Part shown: piece after piece, positions 27,309-35,612 of the stretch
How positions within the stretch are numbered: position 1 is the first letter of the stretch
How the letters are laid out: every line of letters begins with the position of its first letter
From: CAZQKW01 sp964594075
GTDB lineage: Bacteria > Desulfobacterota > WTBG01 > CAIYCZ01
Reading direction: 5' to 3'
Length of the DNA: 47,925 nt
Assembly (NCBI GenBank): GCA_964594075.1
Contig: CAZQKW010000029.1
Span: forward strand, 1 to 47,925
The notes under the pieces: generated by a model
Told to the model about the DNA's origin: nothing
The model's database searches: none
The model's input: the letters and a program-made list of their open reading frames with translations, nothing else
Translations under genes and position numbers: made by a program

Positions 27309-27832
27309 AAGCGGTTTCATTTATTTCTCAACTCATAATCCCTGCTTTTATACTTTTTACCGTGCTTTACGGCGCCCTTAAAAAGGTGCGGGTGTATGAT
27401 TCATTTGTATCAGGGGCAAAAGAGGGTATCCAGGTCATCGTCAATATTTTTCCCTATCTGCTTGCCATCTTGGTCGCGGTCAAGGTTTTTCAGGCATCAG
27501 GCGCTTTTGATCTCATGAAACAAGCGTTGTCAGGGCCGCTGAATGTTTTGGGTATTCCGCCAGAAGTGTTATCCGTCGCGGTGATTAAACCGCTTTCAGG
27601 AAGCGCCTCAACCGCGGTTTTTACCGATATTGTAAAAACCACCGGCGCTGATTCGCTTGCCAGCAGAATTTCTGCCGTAATCATTGGCAGCGCCGAAACA
27701 ACATTTTATATTTTAGCCATTTATCTTGGCTCCGTTGGCATTCGGAAAACAAAATATCTGGTTCCCGTGTGCGTGATTGGCGATGTGCTGGGAGTCATGG
27801 TGGCGATTGTGATGGTGCGGCTCATGTTTTGA
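27305..27832 (+). CDS. spmB: SpmB-like membrane protein
   Basis: 175 residues with several membrane segments and the signature GAKEGIQVIVNIFPYLLAIL, then KPLSGSASTAVFTDIVKTTG and GSAETTFYILAIYLGSVGI. It is the obligate partner of SpmA and overlaps it by four bases. A terminator follows, so the two genes form a complete small operon. Confidence 0.9.
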   Translation: MKAVSFISQLIIPAFILFTVLYGALKKVRVYDSFVSGAKEGIQVIVNIFPYLLAILVAVKVFQASGAFDLMKQALSGPLNVLGIPPEVLSVAVIKPLSGSASTAVFTDIVKTTGADSLASRISAVIIGSAETTFYILAIYLGSVGIRKTKYLVPVCVIGDVLGVMVAIVMVRLMF

Positions 27833-27894
27833 GGAACTTTCCAAATGGGTAGGTTATAAGGGTCTAATTACCAACACAAAATGAAATACCGATG

Positions 27895-27928
27895 CCTCCT
27901 ATCAGCCAATGGCTGACAGGAGGTTTTT
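27895..27928 (+). terminator. Rho-independent terminator after spmB
   Basis: A 13-bp stem with one mismatch (27895-27907 with 27911-27923), a 3-base loop and a TTTTTGTTTT tail. Confidence 0.9.
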
Positions 27929-28004
27929 GTTTTAAATTGCTTAATTTAAGTAATACAAATACCGAAAAAAGAAACTAAAATAATAAATAAAAGGAGTGTT
28001 CATT

Positions 28005-28625
28005 ATGCATATCATTGAAAATACCATAACAAAAACAAACAGTTACCAGGATGAATCAGTCAGTGCTGACAATGGAGGGATGAGGAGCACTATTACTCTT
28101 TCAGTGCTTATTGCCTTGCAATTCGTGTGGTTTTTTATTCTGGGAGGTGTTTTTTACGGTTATATTGATTCAGTCAAAACATTAAACGCGCTAAAGGTTG
28201 ACCTCGCACAAACAGAGAACCAGTTGGCTTCATTAGCAGCGCATATTGGTAAAGTGGAGACCTCGATATCTCATGAAATAACGAGACAAAAAGGTTCAAC
28301 CAATAGCGTTGCAACTATCCCGGAATTTTCCCTTTTAAAAGAAACGCCACAGTCAAGTATATTGAACCAGGAATCCATCCCGCAGAACTCTGCATCAGAA
28401 GAGCCCTTTACCGGACCAAATGCTCCCTCATTACGGAAAATGGCGCGGCATTCACAGCAATACCATGAGGTTAACCGCGGCGAAACGCTTTTCCAGATCT
28501 CCAAGCGCTATAACATATCTGTGGGAGAAATTTATCGGCTCAATAATTTAAGAGAAAATCAACCAATCCTGCCGGGACAAAAGCTCATTGTTTCCCCCCA
28601 TAAAGACTCAATTGCCGCTCAATAG
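28005..28625 (+). CDS. LysM-domain single-pass membrane protein
   Basis: 206 residues from the ATG at 28005, preceded by AAAGGAG. A cytoplasmic start of about 29 residues leads into one membrane segment (about 30-52) and a coiled-coil stretch (about 60-90). A Ser/Pro-rich linker follows, and a C-terminal LysM domain covers about 153-200 (YHEVNRGETLFQISKRYN, LPGQKLIVS). LysM binds N-acetylglucosamine in peptidoglycan, so the protein should link the inner membrane to the wall. No enzyme domain is present. It stands alone between two intergenic gaps. Confidence 0.85.
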   Translation: MHIIENTITKTNSYQDESVSADNGGMRSTITLSVLIALQFVWFFILGGVFYGYIDSVKTLNALKVDLAQTENQLASLAAHIGKVETSISHEITRQKGSTNSVATIPEFSLLKETPQSSILNQESIPQNSASEEPFTGPNAPSLRKMARHSQQYHEVNRGETLFQISKRYNISVGEIYRLNNLRENQPILPGQKLIVSPHKDSIAAQ

Positions 28626-28837
28626 GATGTAAAGATAAAACATAGACATAGCATTTTGACCATTGCAGCTCTTGTTTTATTTTACCCCGTGCAAACCTTT
28701 CGCAAAACACCGGTGCTAAAAATCACTTGACGGGCAAATCTATTCTATAATACATATGCGATTAGCTACTGTGAGCACCAACGATATTTGTGAATAAGAA
28801 ACTTATTAACAGATTCGTTATAAAAGGAGAACCGACC

Positions 28838-30085
28838 ATGAACGCAACCACCAAGATAGTGGCATCCAAATCAATGGACGAAATTGGTGTGAGAAAAAAT
28901 CTGCTGGAAGACCTTGCACTTAAGATTGTCTATCAAATAGGCGAAATATCGCTCCATGAATTATCCCGCCACATGGGGCTGCATTTGCTCCTGGTCGAAG
29001 AGTTGTTTCAGCGCTTGCGCAAGGATCAGCTCTGCCAGGTTACCGGCATAGAAAAGGGCGTGCACCGCATAACAACCACCTCGGCAGGAAAGACGCGGGC
29101 ATTGGAACTGCTGGCCAATAACCAGTATTCAGGTCCTGCACCGGTGTCGCTTGAAGACTATGTCAAGCGTATCAATGCCCAGACCGTGCGCAATATACAG
29201 ATTACGCCGCAGGATTTGCCGCGCGCCTTTGCGGATTTGGTGCTTAATACCAGCATGCTTAACCAAATAGGCACTGCGGTGCTCTCCGGTCGGGCGGTTT
29301 TTCTATATGGTGCGACAGGGACCGGAAAGACTACCATCGCGGTGACGCTTACGCGGATTTTTGAACAGGATCGGATCTGGATCCCCTATGCAGTGGAAGT
29401 TGATGGCCAGATTATTACGGTATATGATTCGGTGCTGCATCAAAAGGTAAAACAACCCGCCTCTACTGATCAAGACGGCCGCTGGGTGCTCTGTCGTCGG
29501 CCTTGTGTAATGGTCGGCGGAGAATTAACCATTGAAATGCTCGATTTGCAATTTAACACCAGCACCAAATTTTATACCGCTCCCGTGCAGATGAAAGCCA
29601 ATAACGGCCTGTTTATTGTGGATGACTTTGGACGCCAGCGCGTCAGCCCAGAAGAAATGCTGAACCGCTGGGTTGTTCCCTTGGATCGGCGCATTGACTT
29701 TCTGACGCTCGCCGGCGGCAAGAAAATTGAAATCCCCTTTGACATTTTTGTTGTCTTTGCCACGAATCTTGACCCCTCCACGATGATGGATGAAGCATTT
29801 CTCCGCCGCATTCAGACCAAAATCAAAGTTGAGTTTGTGTCACCTGAACAATTTCGCGAGATTTTCCGGCGGGTCTGTGTGGAGTATGACCTTGCCTACA
29901 ATGCCGCCGTCGTAGACACGCTCATTCAGATGATCACCCAGGATTACAAGGAACCGCTGCGTGCCTGCTATCCCCGGGATGTTGTGCAACAGATCATTTG
30001 GGCGGCAAAATATTTGCAGAAGCCGCCGGTTCTGGACTATGATACGGTAACCCAGGCCTGCCGAAATTATTTTCTGGCCCCCTAA
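28838..30085 (+). CDS. AAA+ ATPase with N-terminal winged-helix region
   Basis: 415 residues from the ATG at 28838, with AAAGGAG upstream; a GTG at 28790 is less likely. Residues about 15-95 look like a winged helix (HELSRHMGLHLLLVEELFQRLRK). The AAA domain has Walker A GATGTGKTT at about 158-166, Walker B LFIVDDFGRQ (D262, D263), sensor VFATNLDPS and the arginine stretch FLRRIQTKI. A C-terminal lid domain follows. Walker B has VDD where most AAA proteins have DE. MoxR/AAA_5-type remodelling is likely, but no partner gene is adjacent and the target is unknown. Confidence 0.78.
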   Translation: MNATTKIVASKSMDEIGVRKNLLEDLALKIVYQIGEISLHELSRHMGLHLLLVEELFQRLRKDQLCQVTGIEKGVHRITTTSAGKTRALELLANNQYSGPAPVSLEDYVKRINAQTVRNIQITPQDLPRAFADLVLNTSMLNQIGTAVLSGRAVFLYGATGTGKTTIAVTLTRIFEQDRIWIPYAVEVDGQIITVYDSVLHQKVKQPASTDQDGRWVLCRRPCVMVGGELTIEMLDLQFNTSTKFYTAPVQMKANNGLFIVDDFGRQRVSPEEMLNRWVVPLDRRIDFLTLAGGKKIEIPFDIFVVFATNLDPSTMMDEAFLRRIQTKIKVEFVSPEQFREIFRRVCVEYDLAYNAAVVDTLIQMITQDYKEPLRACYPRDVVQQIIWAAKYLQKPPVLDYDTVTQACRNYFLAP

Positions 30086-30167
30086 TTTATATAATCACCT
30101 CAAGACTATTTGGATTGACAATGTGGCAGACCGGAACCGATCCATCCGGTTAATTTACCCACGCACC

Positions 30168-30236
30168 TTATTTTTTATTTCTTTTGTATAAAAAAACCAG
30201 CACCAGCACTATTCCAATAATTAAAAGCCATTCCAT
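30168..30236 (-). CDS. Possible 22-residue membrane peptide
   Basis: A very short open frame, ATG to TAA, just downstream of the flavoprotein gene on the same strand. It begins MEWLLIIGIVLVLVFLY and ends in a basic KRNKK tail, the pattern of a small single-pass membrane peptide. A GAGG lies close upstream, nearer than ideal. It could be chance, since hydrophobic stretches arise easily in T-rich DNA. Confidence 0.35.
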   Translation of the reverse strand: MEWLLIIGIVLVLVFLYKRNKK

Positions 30237-30265
30237 TGCCTCAAATCTCTTTCTGATCTGCGGTG

Positions 30266-30865
30266 TCAAAAGTTTTTCCGGGAGATCTGTTTTTGCTCAA
30301 TCGCTGCTTTGATTTTGCCGCCAAGCTGGCGCGCTTCTTCAACGTATTCAGGAAAATCCGCTGCCGACTGATTACCCACCGCGGCTATCACGTCCCCGAT
30401 AAGAGTAAGCCCTGAATATTCGCAAAAGCATTTGAACGTCTCCAGTGCTTTTTCCGCGCCAAATGCTGCCTGGCAGATTATAACCCCGCCCACTTTTTCA
30501 TAAAAGGGACGCCAGCCATGCCATTCCATGCCGGTATATTCGCCGATGCCCAGATAACTTGCCGCGATACTCCGGTCTATCATATTTTTCGTCAGCCCTG
30601 AGACGTCATAGTAGTAATTTGGCGAGCCAAGAACAAGCGCCTGCGCTTCAAGCATTTTATCCAGCAACCAGCTCATGTCATCGTCCTTGATGCAGCGGCC
30701 CTTGTTTTTCATGCAGCTTAAACAGCCGGTACAGAATCCGATAGTCAGATCGGATAAAAACACCAGCTCGCTTTCCATATCCGTCGCGGTCAGCGCCGCG
30801 CGCAGCAGCGTTGCGGTATTGCCGCTCTTTCGCGCACTGCCGCAAATACCTAAGACTGGTGCCAT
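30266..30865 (-). CDS. Iron-sulfur flavoprotein, NADPH-dependent FMN reductase family
   Basis: 199 residues from the ATG at 30865, chosen because AAGGAAGGAG lies just upstream; a start at 30904 has none. The FMN loop GSARKSGNT (9-17) and the GSPNYYYDVSGLTKNMIDR loop are typical. C45, C48, C51 and C58 form C-x2-C-x2-C-x6-C for a 4Fe-4S cluster. It is a paralogue-like partner of the protein at 13346-13927. It lies 74 bases after mqnC and may be the last gene of that run. Confidence 0.87.
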   Translation of the reverse strand: MAPVLGICGSARKSGNTATLLRAALTATDMESELVFLSDLTIGFCTGCLSCMKNKGRCIKDDDMSWLLDKMLEAQALVLGSPNYYYDVSGLTKNMIDRSIAASYLGIGEYTGMEWHGWRPFYEKVGGVIICQAAFGAEKALETFKCFCEYSGLTLIGDVIAAVGNQSAADFPEYVEEARQLGGKIKAAIEQKQISRKNF

Positions 30866-30939
30866 AGAGTCTCCTTCCTTGTGTGTCCCCATATATGCCG
30901 ACACATCACCATGAATTCTTTCTTGCTGGGAGCGTGCCG

Positions 30940-32028
30940 TTATGTTCGGTCTGCGCTATGGGTATAGGTTTTTATAACGGTATATTCGGTGTTTCTTTGC
31001 GCCGGTATCTTGTCGGCAGTTCTAATCAGGGCGACCATTTTAGGTTCGGTCAAGTGATAAGCAGCTCCTGCCGCTTTTACCACGTTCTCTTCAAGCATGA
31101 TGCTTCCCAGATCATTTGCACCAAAATACAGCGTAAGCTGTCCGATATCCGGGCCCTGGGTAACCCATGATCCCTGGATATTGACAATATTATCAAGATA
31201 GATGCGCGCCAGCGCCAGCGTGCGCAGATATTCAAGCGAAGAAATCTCAGAACCGCCGAGTTCGGTATTGCTGGCCTTATAGGACCAGGGAATAAAGGCT
31301 CTGAAACCGCCGGTCTGGTCCTGGAGGCTGCGCACCTTGCATAAATGTTCAATCCGTTCTTCAGGCGTTTCAATGCTGCCGATCATCATGGTCGCAGTCG
31401 TTTTCAACCCCGCCTGGTGTGCGGTCTCCATCACCTCCAGCCACTGGGCGGAGCTGATTTTACGCGGAGAGATAATCTTTCTCACCCGGTCCGAGAGAAT
31501 TTCGGCACCGCCGCCGGGCAGTGAATCAAGGCCTGCCGCATAAAGTCTCTGTATAACAGTGGCAACGGAACAACCCGATCGGGTTGCCAGGTGGAAGATT
31601 TCCGGCGGTGAAAATGAATGGATAAAAACGCTGAAACGAGCTTTAATTTCCTTTAACAGGTCACAAAAATATTCCATATCCAGGGCCGGATGCAAACCAC
31701 CCTGGAGCATGATCTGAGTTGCGCCGAGGGAAACTGCTTCGCCGACTTTTTTCAAAATCGCATCGTGGCTAAGAACGTAAGCTTCAGGGTTTGTTGCATC
31801 ACGGTAGAATGCGCAGAAGCGGCAACGGCTGATGCACACATTCGTATAATTAATATTACGGTCTATAATAAAGGTTACCATATCGTGCGGATGAAAGACC
31901 GCCGCGCGTTTGCGCGCGAGATGCCCCAGCAACAGCAGATCTGCTTCGCGGTACAGAATAAGCGCGTCGTCATCGGCTATCCGTTCCCCGCGCTCTACTT
32001 TTTTTGAGACGGCACTAACCTGATTCAT
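30940..32028 (-). CDS. mqnC: Dehypoxanthine futalosine cyclase MqnC
   Basis: 362 residues. A radical SAM enzyme that cyclises dehypoxanthine futalosine in the futalosine route to menaquinone. The cluster motif C65-x3-C69-x2-C72 is in NVCISRCRFCAFYR. TQIMLQGGLHPALDMEY, HSFSPPEI and FIPWSYKASNTELGG distinguish it from MqnE and CofH relatives. Its ATG overlaps the mqnA stop by four bases. Confidence 0.94.
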   Translation of the reverse strand: MNQVSAVSKKVERGERIADDDALILYREADLLLLGHLARKRAAVFHPHDMVTFIIDRNINYTNVCISRCRFCAFYRDATNPEAYVLSHDAILKKVGEAVSLGATQIMLQGGLHPALDMEYFCDLLKEIKARFSVFIHSFSPPEIFHLATRSGCSVATVIQRLYAAGLDSLPGGGAEILSDRVRKIISPRKISSAQWLEVMETAHQAGLKTTATMMIGSIETPEERIEHLCKVRSLQDQTGGFRAFIPWSYKASNTELGGSEISSLEYLRTLALARIYLDNIVNIQGSWVTQGPDIGQLTLYFGANDLGSIMLEENVVKAAGAAYHLTEPKMVALIRTADKIPAQRNTEYTVIKTYTHSADRT

Positions 32029-32855
32029 ATTACATCCACAAATGCCAGGTCGGGAACTGCTTTAAGGGCGCCCAGTTTTTTTGCCCGTTGCAAAAATTCC
32101 CGAAGGCCTCGCTGATACGCAATGCCAAATTCAAATTTAAGATGTTTAAAATAGTTTTTCAAGAAGCGCTTTGAAAAAGGACTCCACTGGGCCACTTCTC
32201 GCGCAATAGCATCAAGCTGGCGCTGACTTATCTCCAGGGAATTCATGAATGCAGTATATACCGCCTGTATCTGCTCATGGTTTGAGTGTGCATATGCTTT
32301 CCTGACCGCCCAAACAGCATACACCATGCATTCACCGGTCAAACGCTTCCACTCCAGACCCAGATCATAAACCAACAAGCTTTTGGGGTGGATTAAGACC
32401 CGTAGCGCGTCATCACCGATGAGCAAGGCAGCCTCTGCTTCCAGAAACATTTGGGCGATATCCGGCGGGCTTTCAAAAAAACGTGGACTTACCCCATAGC
32501 GCTCTTTTAGGATGATTTTTGCGAGCACCTGGGAGGTGGCAGACGTATTTGCTAAAGCCACCGGTTTGCCGTCCAGCTCTCTGACAGGCACTTTGCTCAC
32601 CAATAGAATGCTCAGCACTTCACCGTCAGAACTCACGGTCAATCGGGGCAGCAGCAACAGTTTGTCTGCATGACGAGCATACTCTATCGCCGGTATCGGA
32701 CTAACGTCAAGCTCGTCGCGCAGCAGGCGTGCCGACAGCTCGGTCGGGGTGTTCTTGTAAAGCACCATTTCGGAAAGCACGCCGTTTTTGAGCAGGCCAT
32801 AATACAGCGGCAGACAATTGAGAAACTGAATATGTCCAACACGGGGAAGCATCAA
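32025..32855 (-). CDS. mqnA: Chorismate dehydratase MqnA
   Basis: 276 residues. It turns chorismate into 3-enolpyruvyl-benzoate, the entry step of the futalosine route. The fold resembles periplasmic binding proteins but there is no signal peptide. Signatures are RVGHIQFLNCLPLYYGL, LDVSPIPAIEYAR, SDGEVLSILLVSKVP and ALLIGDDALR. It starts 28 bases after mqnE and overlaps mqnC. Confidence 0.94.
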   Translation of the reverse strand: MMLPRVGHIQFLNCLPLYYGLLKNGVLSEMVLYKNTPTELSARLLRDELDVSPIPAIEYARHADKLLLLPRLTVSSDGEVLSILLVSKVPVRELDGKPVALANTSATSQVLAKIILKERYGVSPRFFESPPDIAQMFLEAEAALLIGDDALRVLIHPKSLLVYDLGLEWKRLTGECMVYAVWAVRKAYAHSNHEQIQAVYTAFMNSLEISQRQLDAIAREVAQWSPFSKRFLKNYFKHLKFEFGIAYQRGLREFLQRAKKLGALKAVPDLAFVDVI

Positions 32856-32883
32856 GGGGACCTCAATAGTGAGCTGTCAGTCA

Positions 32884-34008
32884 TCAGCCCAGGTTGTGTG
32901 CCGAAGACCGACTGCCGAATGCGGTATCGGCATACATTTTTATTATGTTATATAGGGTGTCCCGTTCTACCGGCGTTTTCCTGGCCTCTTGTATGATTTG
33001 CACGAGTTTCTGTTTAGAAATTGCCGTGTCTGTTTCCGCCCCTGCCGCATGGGTAATTTTTTCCTCAATTACGGTTCCATCCAGATCATCAACGCCAAAC
33101 AGCAGGGACAGTTGTGCCAACGGAATACCGACCATAATCCAAAATGCCTTGATGTGGGCAATATTGTCAAGCATGAGGCGGGCAAGCGCATACATCTTTA
33201 AAATTTCATACCCGCGGGGTTTTTGCAAAAAACTGAGTTGGGTGTTGCGGGGATGAAAGGGCAACGGGATAAATGACTGAAAACCGCCTGTTTCGTCCTG
33301 TAGATTTCTAATGCACACCAGATGATGCATAATGTCCTCCGGTCTTTCCCCCAGGCCAAACAGCATGGTGGCATTTGATTTGAGGCCCAGCGTGTGGGCA
33401 GTGCGCATCACGTCCAGCCATTCCTGCGCCGAAGCCTTTTTCGGACACAGTTTCTGCCGAAGCCGTTCGCTGAACAGCTCTGCGCCGCCGCCGGGAAGCG
33501 AACCCAAACCGGCTTCCTTTAGGTGCAGCAGGACATCCGCCACGCTCAATCCTGAAATATCGGCAAAATATTTTATCTCCACGGCGGTGAAGGCCTGAAT
33601 ATGAATATGGGGATATTCTGTCTTAAGCGAACGGACGACCTCCACATAGTAGCTGAATGGCAAATCAGGGTGCAGGCCGCTCACGATATGGAATTCCGTG
33701 ATACCCAGGGGAAGCGCAGACCGGGCTTTTTCCATAACCTCGTCCACCGTCATGGTGTATGCCCGCGGGTCACCCGGATCGCAGCTAAAGGCGCAAAACG
33801 CGCAACGCGAGACGCACAGGTTGGTCAGATTGATATGACAGTTGACATTAAAAAATACCTGATTGCCGGTTTTCTGCTGTTTTATCCGATGCGCACCATC
33901 TCCCAAAGACAGCAGGTCTGAAGACGTAAGCAGGGCACGACCGTCCTCCGGAGAAAGGCGCCTGCCGGATGCGGCTTTCTCAACAATGTCGGCGCAATTG
34001 ACTGTCAT
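32884..34008 (-). CDS. mqnE: Aminofutalosine synthase MqnE
   Basis: 374 residues. A radical SAM enzyme that adds the adenosyl radical to 3-enolpyruvyl-benzoate to give aminofutalosine. The cluster motif C65-x3-C69-x2-C72 is in NLCVSRCAFCAF. EFHIVSGLHPDLPFSYY, QAFTAVEIKYFA and FIPLPFHPRNTQL are MqnE hallmarks, which sets it apart from the neighbouring mqnC. MqnE with MqnC implies an aminofutalosine branch needing an MqnB-type nucleosidase and a deaminase, neither seen here. Confidence 0.94.
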   Translation of the reverse strand: MTVNCADIVEKAASGRRLSPEDGRALLTSSDLLSLGDGAHRIKQQKTGNQVFFNVNCHINLTNLCVSRCAFCAFSCDPGDPRAYTMTVDEVMEKARSALPLGITEFHIVSGLHPDLPFSYYVEVVRSLKTEYPHIHIQAFTAVEIKYFADISGLSVADVLLHLKEAGLGSLPGGGAELFSERLRQKLCPKKASAQEWLDVMRTAHTLGLKSNATMLFGLGERPEDIMHHLVCIRNLQDETGGFQSFIPLPFHPRNTQLSFLQKPRGYEILKMYALARLMLDNIAHIKAFWIMVGIPLAQLSLLFGVDDLDGTVIEEKITHAAGAETDTAISKQKLVQIIQEARKTPVERDTLYNIIKMYADTAFGSRSSAHNLG

Positions 34009-34036
34009 GGCGGTAACCTATAATCATGCTGGTGTT

Positions 34037-35527
34037 TTATTCGGTTATATCTATAGAGAAATCTGCGGCCAGATAACCCCAGCCCGTTTCGCTGAGATTA
34101 TTCGCGTGCATATTCGCAACGGTTATGCCGGTAGGAGCACCGGAATAGCTGGTGCTGTTGGGAACGGAGTAGGGAGAAAATTGTTGGCCCGCAAATGGCA
34201 GGTAAAAATCTTCGGCGTCAGCCTCTCCGTCTCCGGTCTCAATCTCTTCCAGGCCGTCCGCCTCCATAAGGCGGATCAGCTTGTGTTCCGTATAACTGTT
34301 ATTAAACCTGAAATTAGTTCCATTTTCATTGCAGCGGGCATCAATGTGCCAGATAAACAGGCCGCTTGCGGGCAGCCGGTAGTCATTTCCGGTGCCTGCA
34401 GCGCGGTATTGCACCAGAAAAAATTCATTCAAGGGATCAAAGGGCTTCTGGGCAGGCATAAGGGCGACAGCAGCCGGATATTCAGCAGACGGCTGCAGGG
34501 TAATGGTGTTTGAGCCAGCAATCATAACCTGCGGCACAAGCCAGCCGAGCATCCATTTGCTGAAGGCATTATGATCAAATTGACCCGCATCCATCATATC
34601 AAGCCCGCCGACACCGCCGTCCGGTCCCTGCTGTGGATCATAGTCGTAATAATCCGGCAGCCCCAGCGCGTGGCCGGTCTCATGAATGATGGTTGCCGGC
34701 GTAAATGCTGATTCCTCTTCCCGCACATTTCTTTCCGGCTGCCAGGAGAACACGCCGAGCCGCTTGCCGTCAATGGTAAAGGAATCCCTGCCAAAGAAAA
34801 ACTTTTCCGCATCGCACCAGCCCCACCACGGCGACCCCCAGCCGGTTGTCGGGCCGGTCCAGATGACGCAGAAATAATCAATAACGCCATCGCCGTCGTT
34901 ATCAAAACGGGCAAAGTCAACAGCGCCGTCAAACGAGCGTAACGCTTCCTTGATTAACCCTTTAATTCCCCGGACACTGCGCAGCGTGTGGAATGGACCA
35001 CTGTAGATAAACCGCGGAAACTTTGCCCGGTACCAGCCTAACACGGCGCCGTTGATATCAAGCATCTGATAGGACGACCGGTAATAGAAGTTTCTCAGGC
35101 TTTCATACGGATAGTCGCTCGGTTCGCCGTTGCCGAATAATTTGCGGTCAAACACCACCGGGTCAGTCCTGCCGGGAAATCCCGGGAATTCTATTAGCAG
35201 AACAAAAATAGATTGCGCACCCTGTGGTGCTAACCCCGGCTGGTAGGGAAACGCAGCCTGCGCACGTGACGCGCCGGGCGCGATGTTGTGCAGCCGGCTC
35301 AATGTATTGCCGACAAGGGCCGGATGAAAGCGGTGGTTTTTCAAACGGTGAACAAATGCCATGCGGTTGCCCAGGGTGCCGTCGGCGCGATAGCGTTCAA
35401 TTTCACCGGGAGCGAGCGGCTCAAGGCACACGCCGCTGGAAAGAAAGCACACAATCAGCGCGCAGCCTGCTGCCAGAATATGCGCAGCACCAACAAAATA
35501 ATGATTCAGCAGAGATTTAGCTTGCAA
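34037..35527 (-). CDS. Secreted M6-family metalloprotease
   Basis: 496 residues with an N-terminal hydrophobic signal (about 10-35). The zinc site is HETGH at about 281-285, inside IIHETGHALGLPDYYD. The Met-turn is in GGLDMMDAG, and FVLLIEFPGFPGR earlier is typical of M6/immune-inhibitor-A-like peptidases. The C-terminal part is strand-rich. The start seems to be TTG at 35527 with AGGAAA upstream. It is probably exported, and may degrade extracellular proteins. It lies only 28 bases before mqnE on the same strand, a position with no obvious functional reason. Confidence 0.88.
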   Translation of the reverse strand: MQAKSLLNHYFVGAAHILAAGCALIVCFLSSGVCLEPLAPGEIERYRADGTLGNRMAFVHRLKNHRFHPALVGNTLSRLHNIAPGASRAQAAFPYQPGLAPQGAQSIFVLLIEFPGFPGRTDPVVFDRKLFGNGEPSDYPYESLRNFYYRSSYQMLDINGAVLGWYRAKFPRFIYSGPFHTLRSVRGIKGLIKEALRSFDGAVDFARFDNDGDGVIDYFCVIWTGPTTGWGSPWWGWCDAEKFFFGRDSFTIDGKRLGVFSWQPERNVREEESAFTPATIIHETGHALGLPDYYDYDPQQGPDGGVGGLDMMDAGQFDHNAFSKWMLGWLVPQVMIAGSNTITLQPSAEYPAAVALMPAQKPFDPLNEFFLVQYRAAGTGNDYRLPASGLFIWHIDARCNENGTNFRFNNSYTEHKLIRLMEADGLEEIETGDGEADAEDFYLPFAGQQFSPYSVPNSTSYSGAPTGITVANMHANNLSETGWGYLAADFSIDITE

Positions 35528-35612
35528 AAGGGTTTTTCCTCATGCTTCAATGAAGTCCGACGTCCTGCGTTATTAAATTATTCTATTATGCACCATTAAT
35601 GACAGAACTGCC

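Noticed and set aside
28727..28751. TTGACG and a perfect TATAAT upstream of the AAA+ ATPase gene
   Set aside because: The spacing is only 13 bases, too short for a sigma-70 promoter, though the TATAAT alone may still be used.
30130..30150. Hairpin ACCGGA/TCCGGT between convergent genes
   Set aside because: The stem is only 6 bp and the T-run is poor; not enough for a terminator call.
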